64,000 bases of DNA from Actinomycetota bacterium (GTDB lineage: Bacteria > Actinomycetota > Actinomycetes > S36-B12): assembly GCA_016717115.1 (NCBI GenBank), contig JADKGE010000001.1, positions 124,001 through 188,000 on the forward strand. Direction: 5' to 3'. A program made the position numbers and the translations under genes. The notes under the pieces are model-generated. The model did not search any database. It was given only the letters and a program-made list of their open reading frames with translations, and was not told where the DNA came from. This document shows, piece after piece, positions 56,231 to 64,000 of the stretch; positions within the stretch are counted from its first letter, which is position 1, and the number at the start of each line of letters is the position of its first letter.

Positions 56231-57097
56231 CTAGGACATCAGCTCCCGCATGAGCTGCGCGGTCGCCGAGGGTGTCTTGCCGACCTTGACGCCAACGCCC
56301 TCGAGCGCCTCCTGCTTCGCGGCGGCAGTGCCCGCGGAGCCCGAGACGATGGCCCCGGCATGCCCCATGGTCTTCCCTTCGGGCGCAGTGAAGCCGGCGA
56401 CATAGCCGACGACCGGCTTGGTGACGTGGTCCTTGATGAACGCCGCTGCGCGTTCCTCGGCATCGCCGCCGATCTCGCCGATCATCACGATGGCGTCGGT
56501 GTCAGGGTCGGCCTCGAAGGCCTCGAGGCAGTCGATGTGGGTGGTGCCGATGATCGGGTCGCCGCCGATGCCGACGCAGGTGGAGAAGCCGATGTCGCGC
56601 AGCTCGTACATCATCTGGTACGTCAGGGTTCCGCTCTTCGACACCAGGCCGATACGACCCGGCTTCGCGATGTCGGCCGGGATGATGCCGGCATTGGACT
56701 GACCCGGAGTGATGATGCCGGGGCAGTTGGGGCCGATGATCCGCGTCCCGCCGAAGTTCACGGCGTACTGGAAGAACTGCGCGGTGTCGTGGACCGGTAT
56801 GCCCTCGGTGATGACCACGACGAGCGGCAGCCCGGCGTCGACGCTCTCCTCGATCGCGGCCTTCGCGAACCGCGGCGGCACGAACACGACGGAGACGTTC
56901 GCCCCGGTCGCGTCCATCGCGGACGGCACGTCGGAGAAGACGGGGATACCGTCGACATCCTGGCCGGCCTTGCCGGGGGTGACGCCGGCGACGATCTGGG
57001 CGCCGGAGGCGACCATGCGACGGGTGTGCTTGGTGCCCTCGGAGCCCGTCATTCCCTGAACGAGGATGCGGGAGTTCGTGTCCAACCAGATCGCCAT
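56231..57097 (-). CDS. sucD: Succinyl-CoA synthetase alpha subunit
   Basis: With SucC it converts succinyl-CoA to succinate with ATP or GTP formation. The 288-residue protein has the CoA-binding N-domain (RILVQGMTGSEGTKHTRRM) and GPNCPGIITPGQ. The phosphorylated His lies in EGKTMGHAGAIVSGSAGTA near residue 248. It follows sucC by five bases. Substrate could come from 2-oxoglutarate metabolism or from the split mutase. Confidence 0.96.
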   Translation of the reverse strand: MAIWLDTNSRILVQGMTGSEGTKHTRRMVASGAQIVAGVTPGKAGQDVDGIPVFSDVPSAMDATGANVSVVFVPPRFAKAAIEESVDAGLPLVVVITEGIPVHDTAQFFQYAVNFGGTRIIGPNCPGIITPGQSNAGIIPADIAKPGRIGLVSKSGTLTYQMMYELRDIGFSTCVGIGGDPIIGTTHIDCLEAFEADPDTDAIVMIGEIGGDAEERAAAFIKDHVTKPVVGYVAGFTAPEGKTMGHAGAIVSGSAGTAAAKQEALEGVGVKVGKTPSATAQLMRELMS

Positions 57098-57102
57098 CGC
57101 GC

Positions 57103-58296
57103 TTAGCCCTGCTTCCCGGCCTTGCGAGCGGCGGCCAGCTCGGCCACCCTGCGCGCAGCGCCATCCATGGTGTCGACGAGTTCGATGAGGTCGTGCTCCG
57201 CCTCGTTGAGGATGCGACGGCCCTCCTCCGCGTTGTTGCCGTCGATACGGCAGACGATGGGCTTCGTCACCGGCTCGCCCTTGGCCTCGAGCATGCCCAT
57301 CGCCTGGACGATGCCGTTGGCCACCGCATCGCAGGAGGTGATGCCGCCGAAGACGTTGACGAACACCGCCTCGACCTCGGGGTCGTTCAGGACGATGTCG
57401 AGACCGTTGGCCATCACGTCGGCACTCGCACCGCCGCCAATGTCGAGGAAGTTAGCGGGCTTGATGCCGCCGAACTCCTCACCGGCGTAGGCGACGACGT
57501 CGAGGGTGCTCATCACGAGTCCCGCGCCGTTGCCGACGATGCCGACCTCTCCGTGGAGCTTGACGTAGTTGAGGTCGAACTCCGCGGCCCGCAGCTCGAT
57601 CGGATCGGTGTTGTCGCGGTCGACGAAATCGGCGTGCGACGCGTGCCGGTAATGGGCGTTGCCGTCAAGCGTGACCTTGCCGTCGAGGGCGACGACCTGG
57701 CCCGTGGGCGTGAGCACGAGCGGGTTCACCTCGACGAGCGTCGCATCCTCGTCGATGAGCACGCGCCACAGCCTCTGCAGGATCTCCACGATCTGCACCT
57801 TCGCCGCCTCGGGGAATCCGGCGGCCTCGACGATCTCGAGGGCCTTCTCCGGCGTGCACCCGTCGAGGGCGTCGACGCGGATCATCGCCAGCTCGTCGGG
57901 CCGCGTCGCAGCGACCTCCTCGATGTCGACCCCGCCGGCAACGCTGGCCATCGCCAGGAACGTGCGGTTGGCCCGATCGAGCAGGAAGGAGACGTAGTAC
58001 TCCTCGGCGATGTCGCTCGCCTCGGTCACGAGGACCCGGTAGACCGTGTGCCCCTTGATGTCCATGCCGAGGATCGCGGCCGCGGTGGCCTTCGTCTCGT
58101 CGGGCGTCTTCGCCAGCTTCACTCCGCCCGCCTTGCCGCGTCCGCCCACCTTCACCTGGGCCTTGACGACGACCATCGAGCCGATCTTGCGCGAGGCCTC
58201 CCGGGCGGCGTCGGCGGTCGTGCAGACCTCCCCCGACGTGACCGGCACCCCATGCTTCCCGAACAGGTGCTTGGCCTGGTACTCGTACAGATCCAC
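57103..58296 (-). CDS. sucC: Succinyl-CoA synthetase beta subunit (ADP-forming type)
   Basis: ATP-grasp subunit of 397 residues. It starts MDLYEYQAKHLFGKHGVPV (GTG start, AAGGAG six bases upstream). KAQVKVGGRGKAGGVKLA is the nucleotide-binding loop, followed by EVNPLVLTPTGQVVALDGKV and the flavodoxin-like C-domain with GIVGNGAGLVMSTLD and NVFGGITSCD. ADP versus GDP preference is not certain. The B12-binding mutase subunit gene lies 55 bases upstream on the same strand, tying succinyl-CoA production to its use. Confidence 0.96.
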   Translation of the reverse strand: MDLYEYQAKHLFGKHGVPVTSGEVCTTADAAREASRKIGSMVVVKAQVKVGGRGKAGGVKLAKTPDETKATAAAILGMDIKGHTVYRVLVTEASDIAEEYYVSFLLDRANRTFLAMASVAGGVDIEEVAATRPDELAMIRVDALDGCTPEKALEIVEAAGFPEAAKVQIVEILQRLWRVLIDEDATLVEVNPLVLTPTGQVVALDGKVTLDGNAHYRHASHADFVDRDNTDPIELRAAEFDLNYVKLHGEVGIVGNGAGLVMSTLDVVAYAGEEFGGIKPANFLDIGGGASADVMANGLDIVLNDPEVEAVFVNVFGGITSCDAVANGIVQAMGMLEAKGEPVTKPIVCRIDGNNAEEGRRILNEAEHDLIELVDTMDGAARRVAELAAARKAGKQG

Positions 58297-58351
58297 GCGT
58301 ACTCCTTCGCGACGAGCGTTCGGCGAGCCTACTTAAGCGCGAGAGGCGCCG

Positions 58352-58750
58352 TCAGTCCCGGGTGATGTGATCTTGCACCCACTGGACGATCTCGTGAGTG
58401 GTCGTGCCAGGGGTGAAGATCTTCGCGACGCCCATCTGTTCGAGCAGGGGAATGTCATCCTCGGGGATGATCCCGCCGCCGAACACGATGATGTCGGTGG
58501 CGTCCTTGTCCTTGAGCAGATCCATCACCTCGGCGAAGAGGGTCAGGTGCGCGCCGGACAGGACGGACAGCCCGATGATGTCGGCGTCCTCCTGAATGGC
58601 CGCGTCGACGATCTGCGCCGGCGTCTGGTGCAGACCGGTGTAGACCACCTCGATGCCCGCGTCCCTGAGCGCACGTGCGACGACTTTGGCGCCGCGGTCA
58701 TGGCCGTCGAGGCCGGGCTTGGCCACGACGACACGAATCGGAGCCGACAT
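58352..58750 (-). CDS. Cobalamin-binding subunit of a split acyl-CoA mutase
   Basis: A 132-residue stand-alone B12-binding domain with the DxHxxG motif at Asp15-His17-Gly20 (KPGLDGHDRGAK), the conserved LSVLSGAH and VFGGGIIPEDD strands, and IFTPGTTTHEIV at the end. In size and motif it equals the small subunit of isobutyryl-CoA mutase or the C-domain of methylmalonyl-CoA mutase. ATG 58750 is chosen; the frame extends upstream as antisense of the FMN reductase. No other cobalamin domain is in the window, so the large subunit at 31291-32871 is its likely partner. Confidence 0.92.
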   Translation of the reverse strand: MSAPIRVVVAKPGLDGHDRGAKVVARALRDAGIEVVYTGLHQTPAQIVDAAIQEDADIIGLSVLSGAHLTLFAEVMDLLKDKDATDIIVFGGGIIPEDDIPLLEQMGVAKIFTPGTTTHEIVQWVQDHITRD

Positions 58751-58837
58751 GAACGTCCCTTCGGGCAGGTGCGTGACGGACTGGGGTGAAGCCTGCCTGC
58801 AGACTACCGCGCCGAGGAGGGTGAAAGACTCTGCAGC

Positions 58838-59425
58838 GTGACCCTCCCCACTGCCCCAGGCCCGGTACGCGTCGTCGCCATCGGCGGAAGCACCCGGCCC
58901 ATGGCCGCGTCCGAGCGCGCTCTTCGTTTCGCCGGGGCCGCCGCCGAGGAGGCGGGCGCCGTGGTGACCTTCGTCACCGGCCGCGAGCTCATCCTCCCGA
59001 TCTACGACACAGAGACTAGGGAGCGCGCTCCCGAGGTGCTTCACCTGCTCGCCGAGCTGCGCGCCGCGGACGGCGTCCTCATCGCCAGTCCGGGCTATCA
59101 CGGTTCGGTCAGCGGCATGATCAAGAACGCCCTCGACTACGCCGAGGACCTCCGCCACGACGAGCGCCCCTACCTGCACGACCGCGCAGTGGGCTGCATC
59201 GCCGTCGCGCACGGATGGCAGACCGCGGTCGGCACCCTCAACGAACTGCGCCAGGTCGTGCACGCCCTGCGCGGCTGGCCGGCGCCGCTCGGTTGCGCCA
59301 TCAATGATGCGGCTGGCGTCATCGGATCGGACGAATCGGACAGCGATGCCGCCATCGTGAGACAGTTGCACACCGTGGGGCAGCAGGTGGTGGAGTTCGC
59401 GCGGCTCAGAACACGCGCGACGTGA
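58838..59425 (+). CDS. NADPH-dependent FMN reductase family protein
   Basis: A 195-residue flavodoxin-like protein. The phosphate loop GGSTRPMAASERAL near residues 16-29 binds FMN, and SPGYHGSVSGMIKNALDYAED is the family signature. Members reduce flavins, quinones or azo compounds. The start is GTG 58838 (MTLPTAPGPVRVVAIGGS). It is divergent from the B12-binding gene across an 87-base gap. Confidence 0.9.
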   Translation: MTLPTAPGPVRVVAIGGSTRPMAASERALRFAGAAAEEAGAVVTFVTGRELILPIYDTETRERAPEVLHLLAELRAADGVLIASPGYHGSVSGMIKNALDYAEDLRHDERPYLHDRAVGCIAVAHGWQTAVGTLNELRQVVHALRGWPAPLGCAINDAAGVIGSDESDSDAAIVRQLHTVGQQVVEFARLRTRAT

Positions 59426-59436
59426 GGATCCCCGAA

Positions 59437-59442
59437 TAGGCT
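59437..59442 (+). promoter_or_regulatory. Putative -10 element of the AsnC-domain gene, leaderless type
   Basis: TAGGCT, six-base spacer GTTCGC, then ATG at 59449; no Shine-Dalgarno. Confidence 0.5.
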
Positions 59443-59448
59443 GTTCGC

Positions 59449-59724
59449 ATGGTGACCGCGCTGTGCTTCATCACGGTCGAGCCGCGACACGTCAACGACG
59501 TCGGCTCGGAGATCGCCCGCATCCCCCAGGTGCGCACCGTGTACTCGGTCACCGGCCAGCTCGACATCGTCGCCATCATCGAGGTGTCCGATGTGGAGGC
59601 CGTCGCGACGGTCGTCACCGACGGCATCAGCGCCATCGCAGGGGTGAGCACGACCGAGACGCACATCGCCTTCCGCACCTACCGTCCGGAGGATCTGGGT
59701 GCCGGCTTCTCGCTCGGGTATTAG
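59449..59724 (+). CDS. Stand-alone Lrp/AsnC ligand-binding (RAM) domain protein
   Basis: A 91-residue protein consisting only of the RAM domain: VTALCFITVEPRH, VRTVYSVTGQLDIVAIIEV and TTETHIAFRTYR follow the beta-alpha-beta pattern of AsnC effector domains. The DNA-binding helix-turn-helix is absent. Such proteins may sense amino acids and modulate partner regulators. The ATG at 59449 has a leaderless-type promoter; the lipase-like gene starts three bases after its stop. Confidence 0.88.
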   Translation: MVTALCFITVEPRHVNDVGSEIARIPQVRTVYSVTGQLDIVAIIEVSDVEAVATVVTDGISAIAGVSTTETHIAFRTYRPEDLGAGFSLGY

Positions 59725-59727
59725 GCC

Positions 59728-60666
59728 ATGACATCGCTGGCCGCACGCACGATGGGCATGCTCTCGGATGCTCGCACATCGCTCCTGACGCCTGCCGGCA
59801 TCGTCGGGGTCGCCGTCGAGGGCGTCTGGGTGACGCTGCATCTTGCGCTCTACCCGTGGGGCCTCATCGAGGATCGACTCGACGAGGCGTCGCACATGGG
59901 CGTCTCGCACCTGTCACCCGTGCAGCGCGGGCTCATCGTCGGTGACGTGGAGGCCGCTGGCACCCCCATCATCCTGATCCACGGAGTCATCGACAATCGG
60001 AGCATCTTCACCCTGTTGCGGCGCTCGCTGCGCGGTCGCGGCTTCGGCCGGACCTACGCCCTCAACTACTCGCCGTTCACCGACGACATCACCGATGTGG
60101 CTGAGCGCCTAGGCACCCTGATCGACGACGTCTGCGAGCAGACGGGTTACGAGCGGGTGCACATCATCGGACATTCGATGGGCGGACTGGTCGCCCGCTA
60201 CTACGTGCAGCGCCTCGGCGGCGACCGCCACGTGCACACTGTGTGCACTCTCGGCACGCCGCACTGCGGCACGGTGCCGGCTCGCCTCGTGCCGTGGCCC
60301 GTCATCCGGCAGATGCGAACCAACAGCGACATCATCACCGAGCTCGCGGAGCCGGCCCCCGGGTGTCGCACGCGGTTCGTGGCGATCTGGTCCGATCTCG
60401 ACCAGCTGGTGCTGCCTCAGCGCAACGCCAGGATCCTGCACCCCGACCTGCGCGCCAGAAACGTCTTCATCCGCGGCATCGGTCATATGTCCCTGCCTGT
60501 CGACCGGCGGGTCGTCAACGAGATCTCGACGGTCCTGGCCCAGCTCGACCATGACGGATCGCAGCTGTCGTCGGGCGTGACGTCGATCGACAGCACCCCG
60601 GGCTGGCCCGCCGTGGATCGGCCTACAGCTTCTCGACCGGCGCATACCGAAGCAACAACCGCTTGA
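59728..60666 (+). CDS. Alpha/beta hydrolase, triacylglycerol lipase-like
   Basis: A 312-residue hydrolase with the oxyanion start ILIHGVIDN, the nucleophile elbow HIIGHSMGG near residue 150, and later Asp (IWSDLDQLV) and His (IRGIGHMSLP) positions that fit a catalytic triad. A hydrophobic stretch near residues 25-45 could associate with the membrane; no cleavable signal is obvious. It belongs to the LipA/esterase group with a family-type TLGTPHCGT. Its 3' end overlaps the 3' end of pcrA by 44 bases on the opposite strand. Natural substrate unknown. Confidence 0.88.
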   Translation: MTSLAARTMGMLSDARTSLLTPAGIVGVAVEGVWVTLHLALYPWGLIEDRLDEASHMGVSHLSPVQRGLIVGDVEAAGTPIILIHGVIDNRSIFTLLRRSLRGRGFGRTYALNYSPFTDDITDVAERLGTLIDDVCEQTGYERVHIIGHSMGGLVARYYVQRLGGDRHVHTVCTLGTPHCGTVPARLVPWPVIRQMRTNSDIITELAEPAPGCRTRFVAIWSDLDQLVLPQRNARILHPDLRARNVFIRGIGHMSLPVDRRVVNEISTVLAQLDHDGSQLSSGVTSIDSTPGWPAVDRPTASRPAHTEATTA

Positions 60667-62914
60667 CCCCTGCCGAGCCGAAGTCGATGGTGGCCTCCGC
60701 CTTGTCGCCCGACCCGGACGTCGACACGACCGTGCCGAGCCCGAACTTCTGATGCGTCACGCGCTCGCCCGCCGCCAGCGAGACGACCGGCCCCGTGCCG
60801 ACGATGCGGTCGCCGAGCCGGAGCGCCGCGCTGCTGCTGCTCGGCGAGGACCCGTAGCCGCCCGACATCGGGCTGCGCCCGACCGGCTCCTCACGACGCC
60901 ACTCGATCACGTCGGCAGGGATCTCCTCGAGGAAGCGCGACGGCGGGTTGAAGGCCGGAGACCCCCACGCCGAGCGCATCACTGATCGGCTGACGTACAG
61001 GCGCTGCCGAGCCCTGGTGATGCCCACGTACGCGAGGCGACGCTCCTCCTCGAGCTCGCGGGCGTTGCCCAGCGACCGCATGTGCGGGAACACGCCGTCC
61101 TCCATGCCCGTGAGGAACACCACGGGGAATTCCAGTCCCTTCGCCGTGTGCAGGGTCATGAGGGTGACCATGCCGCCCCCCTCGTCGCCGTCCGGGATCT
61201 CGTCCGAATCGGCAACCAGGGACACGCGCTCCAGGAAGTCCAGCAGCGTGCCCGCGGGGTTCTCCGTCGAGAACTCCTGCGCCACCGACTCGAGCTCGGC
61301 CAGGTTCTCCACACGCGTCTCGTCCTGTGGATCGGTCGACGCGGTGAGCTCGGCCAGGTAGCCGCTCTGCTCCAGGACGGCCTGCAGGACCGTGGCGGGG
61401 TCGGCGCCCGACTCCACGATCGTGCGGAGGTCGGCCATGAGCTTCACGAAGGCCTGGATGCTCGCCAGGGACCGGGTGGCGATCCCGGGAGCCTCCTCGG
61501 CCCTCGCGAGCGCCGCAGAGAAGCCGATGCGCTCACGCTGGCCGAAGGCCTCGACCATCGCCTCAGCACGCTCACCGATGCCCCGCTTCGGCGTGTTGAG
61601 CACGCGGCGCATCGACACCTCGTCGTCGGGATTGGCCAGGGCGCGAAGATAGGCGATGGCGTCGCGCACCTCACGGCGCTCGTAGAAGCGCGTACCGCCC
61701 ACGACCTTGTAGGGCAGTCCAACGCGGACGAAGATCTCCTCGATGGACCGCGACTGAGCATTGGTGCGGTAGAAGACGGCGACGTCGGAGGGCTTCACGC
61801 CCTCGTCGTCGCCAAGCTTGTCGATCTCGTTGGCGATGAACGAGGCCTCATCGTGCTCGTCGTCGCCCACGTAGGCAACGATCGGGCTCCCGGATCCGGC
61901 GTCGGTCCACAGCCGCTTGGCGCGGCGGCTGGAGTTGCGTTCGATGACGGCGTTGGCTGCGGTGAGGATGGTCTGCGTCGAGCGGTAGTTCTGCTCGAGC
62001 ATGACCGTGGTGGCGTTGGGGTAGTCGCGCTCGAACTCCTCGATGTTGCGGATCGTGGCGCCGCGGAAGGCGTAGATCGACTGGTCGGCGTCGCCGACGA
62101 CGCAGAGCTGGCCGGCCGGCAGCCCCGGGGTGGCCGACCCGACGAGCTCCTTGATGAGCACGTACTGCGCGTGGTTGGTGTCCTGGTACTCGTCGACCAG
62201 CACATGGCGGAAGCGTCGCCGGTAGTGCTCGGCGACGTCGGGGAACAGCTGCAGCACCGCGACGGTCGACGAGATCAGGTCGTCGAAGTCGAAGGCGTTC
62301 GCCCGCCGCAGCCGGGCCTGATACTGGTTGAACGCCTCGGCGAGCATCTCCTCCATGTGGTTGGCCGCGCGGCTGGCGTACGTCTCGTGGTCGATGAGCT
62401 CGTTCTTGAGGTTGGACACCTGCGCGAGGAAGGAGCGCGAGGTGTACTTCTTGGGGTCGAGGTCGAGATCGCGGATGACCATCGTCATCAGGCGCAGCGA
62501 GTCGGCGGTGTCGTAGATCGTGAAGCTGCTGGCGACCCCGAGGCGACTGGACTCGCTGCGCAGGATGCGCACGCAGGCGCTGTGGAAGGTCGAGACCCAC
62601 ATGACCCGCGCTCGCGCACCGACGAGCTCGGCGACGCGCTCCTTCATCTCGCCGGCGGCCTTGTTCGTGAAGGTGATCGCCAGGATCTCGCCCGGCTCGG
62701 CGTCCTTCGTCGCCAGGAGATGGGCGATCCGTCGCGTGAGCACCCTGGTCTTGCCCGACCCGGCTCCGGCGACGATGAGGAGCGGGCCACCCCGATGCTC
62801 GACGGCAGCGCGCTGCGACGGGTTGAGGTCGTCGACGAGGCGGGCGATGGCGGGAGACACCTCCGCACCCGTGTCCAGGCTCAGCTGATCGCTGGAGACC
62901 CGAGTGTCGCTCAC
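60623..62914 (-). CDS. pcrA: ATP-dependent DNA helicase PcrA/UvrD
   Basis: A 763-residue SF1 3'-5' helicase used in excision repair and clearing recombination intermediates. Motifs in order are the Q motif LNPSQRAAV, Walker A VAGAGSGKTRVL, motif II DEYQDTN, motif III GDADQSIYAFRGA, motif IV EQNYRST and motif V TLHTAKGLEFPVVFL. Near the C-terminus VGITRARQRLYVS leads to a Tudor-like KFGLGTVVSTSGSG segment as in PcrA. The GTG start has TAGGAT exactly six bases upstream and is probably leaderless. Confidence 0.96.
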   Translation of the reverse strand: MSDTRVSSDQLSLDTGAEVSPAIARLVDDLNPSQRAAVEHRGGPLLIVAGAGSGKTRVLTRRIAHLLATKDAEPGEILAITFTNKAAGEMKERVAELVGARARVMWVSTFHSACVRILRSESSRLGVASSFTIYDTADSLRLMTMVIRDLDLDPKKYTSRSFLAQVSNLKNELIDHETYASRAANHMEEMLAEAFNQYQARLRRANAFDFDDLISSTVAVLQLFPDVAEHYRRRFRHVLVDEYQDTNHAQYVLIKELVGSATPGLPAGQLCVVGDADQSIYAFRGATIRNIEEFERDYPNATTVMLEQNYRSTQTILTAANAVIERNSSRRAKRLWTDAGSGSPIVAYVGDDEHDEASFIANEIDKLGDDEGVKPSDVAVFYRTNAQSRSIEEIFVRVGLPYKVVGGTRFYERREVRDAIAYLRALANPDDEVSMRRVLNTPKRGIGERAEAMVEAFGQRERIGFSAALARAEEAPGIATRSLASIQAFVKLMADLRTIVESGADPATVLQAVLEQSGYLAELTASTDPQDETRVENLAELESVAQEFSTENPAGTLLDFLERVSLVADSDEIPDGDEGGGMVTLMTLHTAKGLEFPVVFLTGMEDGVFPHMRSLGNARELEEERRLAYVGITRARQRLYVSRSVMRSAWGSPAFNPPSRFLEEIPADVIEWRREEPVGRSPMSGGYGSSPSSSSAALRLGDRIVGTGPVVSLAAGERVTHQKFGLGTVVSTSGSGDKAEATIDFGSAGVKRLLLRYAPVEKL

Positions 62915-62920
62915 TGCAGC

Positions 62921-62926
62921 ATCCTA
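62921..62926 (-). promoter_or_regulatory. Putative -10 element of pcrA, leaderless type
   Basis: TAGGAT on the minus strand, six-base spacer GCTGCA, then the GTG of pcrA. Confidence 0.5.
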
Positions 62927-62965
62927 GGGATGCCCTCCGTCAGCCCCGTCCGCCACCGACGGGTG

Positions 62966-64000
62966 TCAGCGGTGGATGAAGCCCACGATGATGGCGCGCA
63001 CCCGAGACCGGACCGACGGCGAGAGCAGGATGCGGCCGTCGGCACCGACCTTGGTCACGAGGAGCGTCGTATACGACTTGTGGGACAGGATCGGGGCCGA
63101 CCTCGTCCCCGGAGGGCCGCCGTCGGACGGGTAGGCCTTGAGCGTGCCCGCTGCCTTGCCCTTGCCCTTCGTGCGCACCTGCAGGACCACGCCCGCGACC
63201 CACTTCGCCTTCGGCGGTACTCCCCCGACGCCGGCGACCTGCACGGGCGCGACCTGACCGGCCTTCATCTTGGTGCGGACCACGCCGGTCGGGCTGAGGG
63301 CCCGGATCTTGATCGGATATTGGTTGACGGAGTAGCCGAGGACGTCCACCCGCACGTGGACGGTGGACTTCTTCGAGGTCACGAAGGTCAGCTGCCCCCC
63401 GGACACGGGCACGACCAGTACCGCGGAGCGGGCCCGCTTCTTCGGGAAGGCGAACTTCGCCCCGGCCCCGATCCTGAGGTTCCCGCGCTTGGTCGCCTCG
63501 CGCGTGGTCACCAGGACGAGGGCCGACGTGGCCTCCCCGGGCACACCGGCGAGGCCGACGGTACGCGTCTCCCCAGGCTTGAGCGCCCCCTGAGAGGTCG
63601 ACTCGTAGCCCACTTCGGCGCCGACGGCGGTGAACTCGTCGACGGGGGCAGGGGTCTTCGCCGGCTCGGCGGCCGGCGCGGGTGCGGGCGGTGGCTCGGG
63701 CGTGGGTGGCGGTGGCGGCGCTGCCGGCGGCAGGGCTGCCACCGGGGGCTCCTCGCCCATGGCGGTGGCCGGGCCGGGCGTGGCCGTCGTGTCGTTGGGC
63801 ACGTCACCGGGCGGGTAGTAGCCGACGACGTCGACCGAGACGTCGGTGGCGCCCGCCGAGGTGGCCACGGCGATGGTGCCGTCCGACGCGACGGGGAGGA
63901 TGGCCGTGCCGCTGGCGTCCATGTTCATGGGCACCTTGACGACGACCTGGCTCGTCGACTGGCCGGGGCTCCACACCCGCACACTTGCGGAGGCGTTCGA
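62966..64000 (-). CDS. Secreted repeat protein, C-terminal part
   Basis: The frame is open through base 64000, so the N-terminus lies outside. The visible 344 residues start with a repeat of the type SVRVWSPGQSTSQVVVKVP...DVSVDVVGYYPPG, which I recognise from actinobacterial exported proteins with multiple VDVVGYY beta units. A Pro/Ala-rich linker (about residues 80-125) follows. Two more divergent units are visible, the first ending DVLGYSVNQYP and the last ending ALIVGFIHR-like (RAIIVGFIHR). Likely extracellular or wall-associated; no catalytic motif is visible. Confidence 0.75.
   Translation of the reverse strand, partial: SNASASVRVWSPGQSTSQVVVKVPMNMDASGTAILPVASDGTIAVATSAGATDVSVDVVGYYPPGDVPNDTTATPGPATAMGEEPPVAALPPAAPPPPPTPEPPPAPAPAAEPAKTPAPVDEFTAVGAEVGYESTSQGALKPGETRTVGLAGVPGEATSALVLVTTREATKRGNLRIGAGAKFAFPKKRARSAVLVVPVSGGQLTFVTSKKSTVHVRVDVLGYSVNQYPIKIRALSPTGVVRTKMKAGQVAPVQVAGVGGVPPKAKWVAGVVLQVRTKGKGKAAGTLKAYPSDGGPPGTRSAPILSHKSYTTLLVTKVGADGRILLSPSVRSRVRAIIVGFIHR

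Overview
This window is chromosomal DNA from a GC-rich actinomycete (phylum Actinomycetota; genus not determinable from the sequence alone). Supporting signs are the high G+C at third codon positions, frequent GTG and some TTG starts, an acyl-CoA carboxylase with a small epsilon subunit, a DUF6350/PerM-type membrane protein beside purN-purH, and gene order I recall from Mycobacterium and Streptomyces. There are no rRNA or tRNA genes, transposases, integrases, phage genes or CRISPR arrays that I can see. No stretch over 300 bases lacks a gene; the largest gaps (about 100-180 bases) are divergent promoter regions or hairpins.

Layout. 1-6158: end of a GtrA-type membrane protein, a PH-domain membrane protein, biotin ligase (birA), and the acyl-CoA carboxylase set (beta, epsilon, Maf, biotinylated alpha). 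6196-11287: a secreted/anchored Gly-rich protein whose stop codon appears lost, a gamma-glutamylcyclotransferase-like protein on the other strand, a cysteine-less LpdA-type flavoprotein, and a glycosyltransferase coupled to a TetR regulator. 11354-30021: a nucleoside salvage island with purine nucleoside phosphorylase, a phosphopentose/phosphohexose mutase, deoC, two aldehyde dehydrogenase-like genes, adenosine deaminase, thymidine phosphorylase, cytidine deaminase, a BMP-type nucleoside ABC importer and a nucleoside hydrolase. 30071-36475: a frameshifted FN3-type secreted protein, the large subunit of a split methylmalonyl-CoA-type mutase, sdhCDAB, and a 31-bp perfect inverted repeat. 36483-44413: succinate-semialdehyde dehydrogenase, D-Ala-D-Ala carboxypeptidase, 2'-5' RNA ligase-like protein, trpS, a CNNM/CorC protein, icd and mdh. 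44529-53581: a frameshifted PLP decarboxylase, a GyrI-like gene with an in-frame amber codon, then purN-purH-(YdcZ exporter)-folD-DUF3017 and a three-gene membrane cluster. 53652-64000: MFS exporter, TauE/SafE protein, sucCD, the B12-binding subunit of the split mutase, an FMN reductase, a stand-alone AsnC domain, a lipase-like protein, pcrA and the end of a secreted protein.

How it works together. Imported or recycled nucleosides are deaminated (Add, Cdd), phosphorolysed (PNP, DeoA), isomerised by the mutase and cleaved by DeoC to glyceraldehyde-3-phosphate and acetaldehyde, which the ALDH pair could oxidise. Propionyl-CoA carboxylase and the split mutase could feed succinyl-CoA into sucCD and sdhCDAB, with icd and mdh nearby.

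Two features stand out. At least ten genes have a TAnnnT hexamer exactly six bases before their start codon, the signature of leaderless transcripts. Four genes carry a single-base or single-codon lesion (stop loss, two +1 frameshifts, one premature TAG). These are either real decay or sequence errors and should be resolved before the proteins are interpreted.
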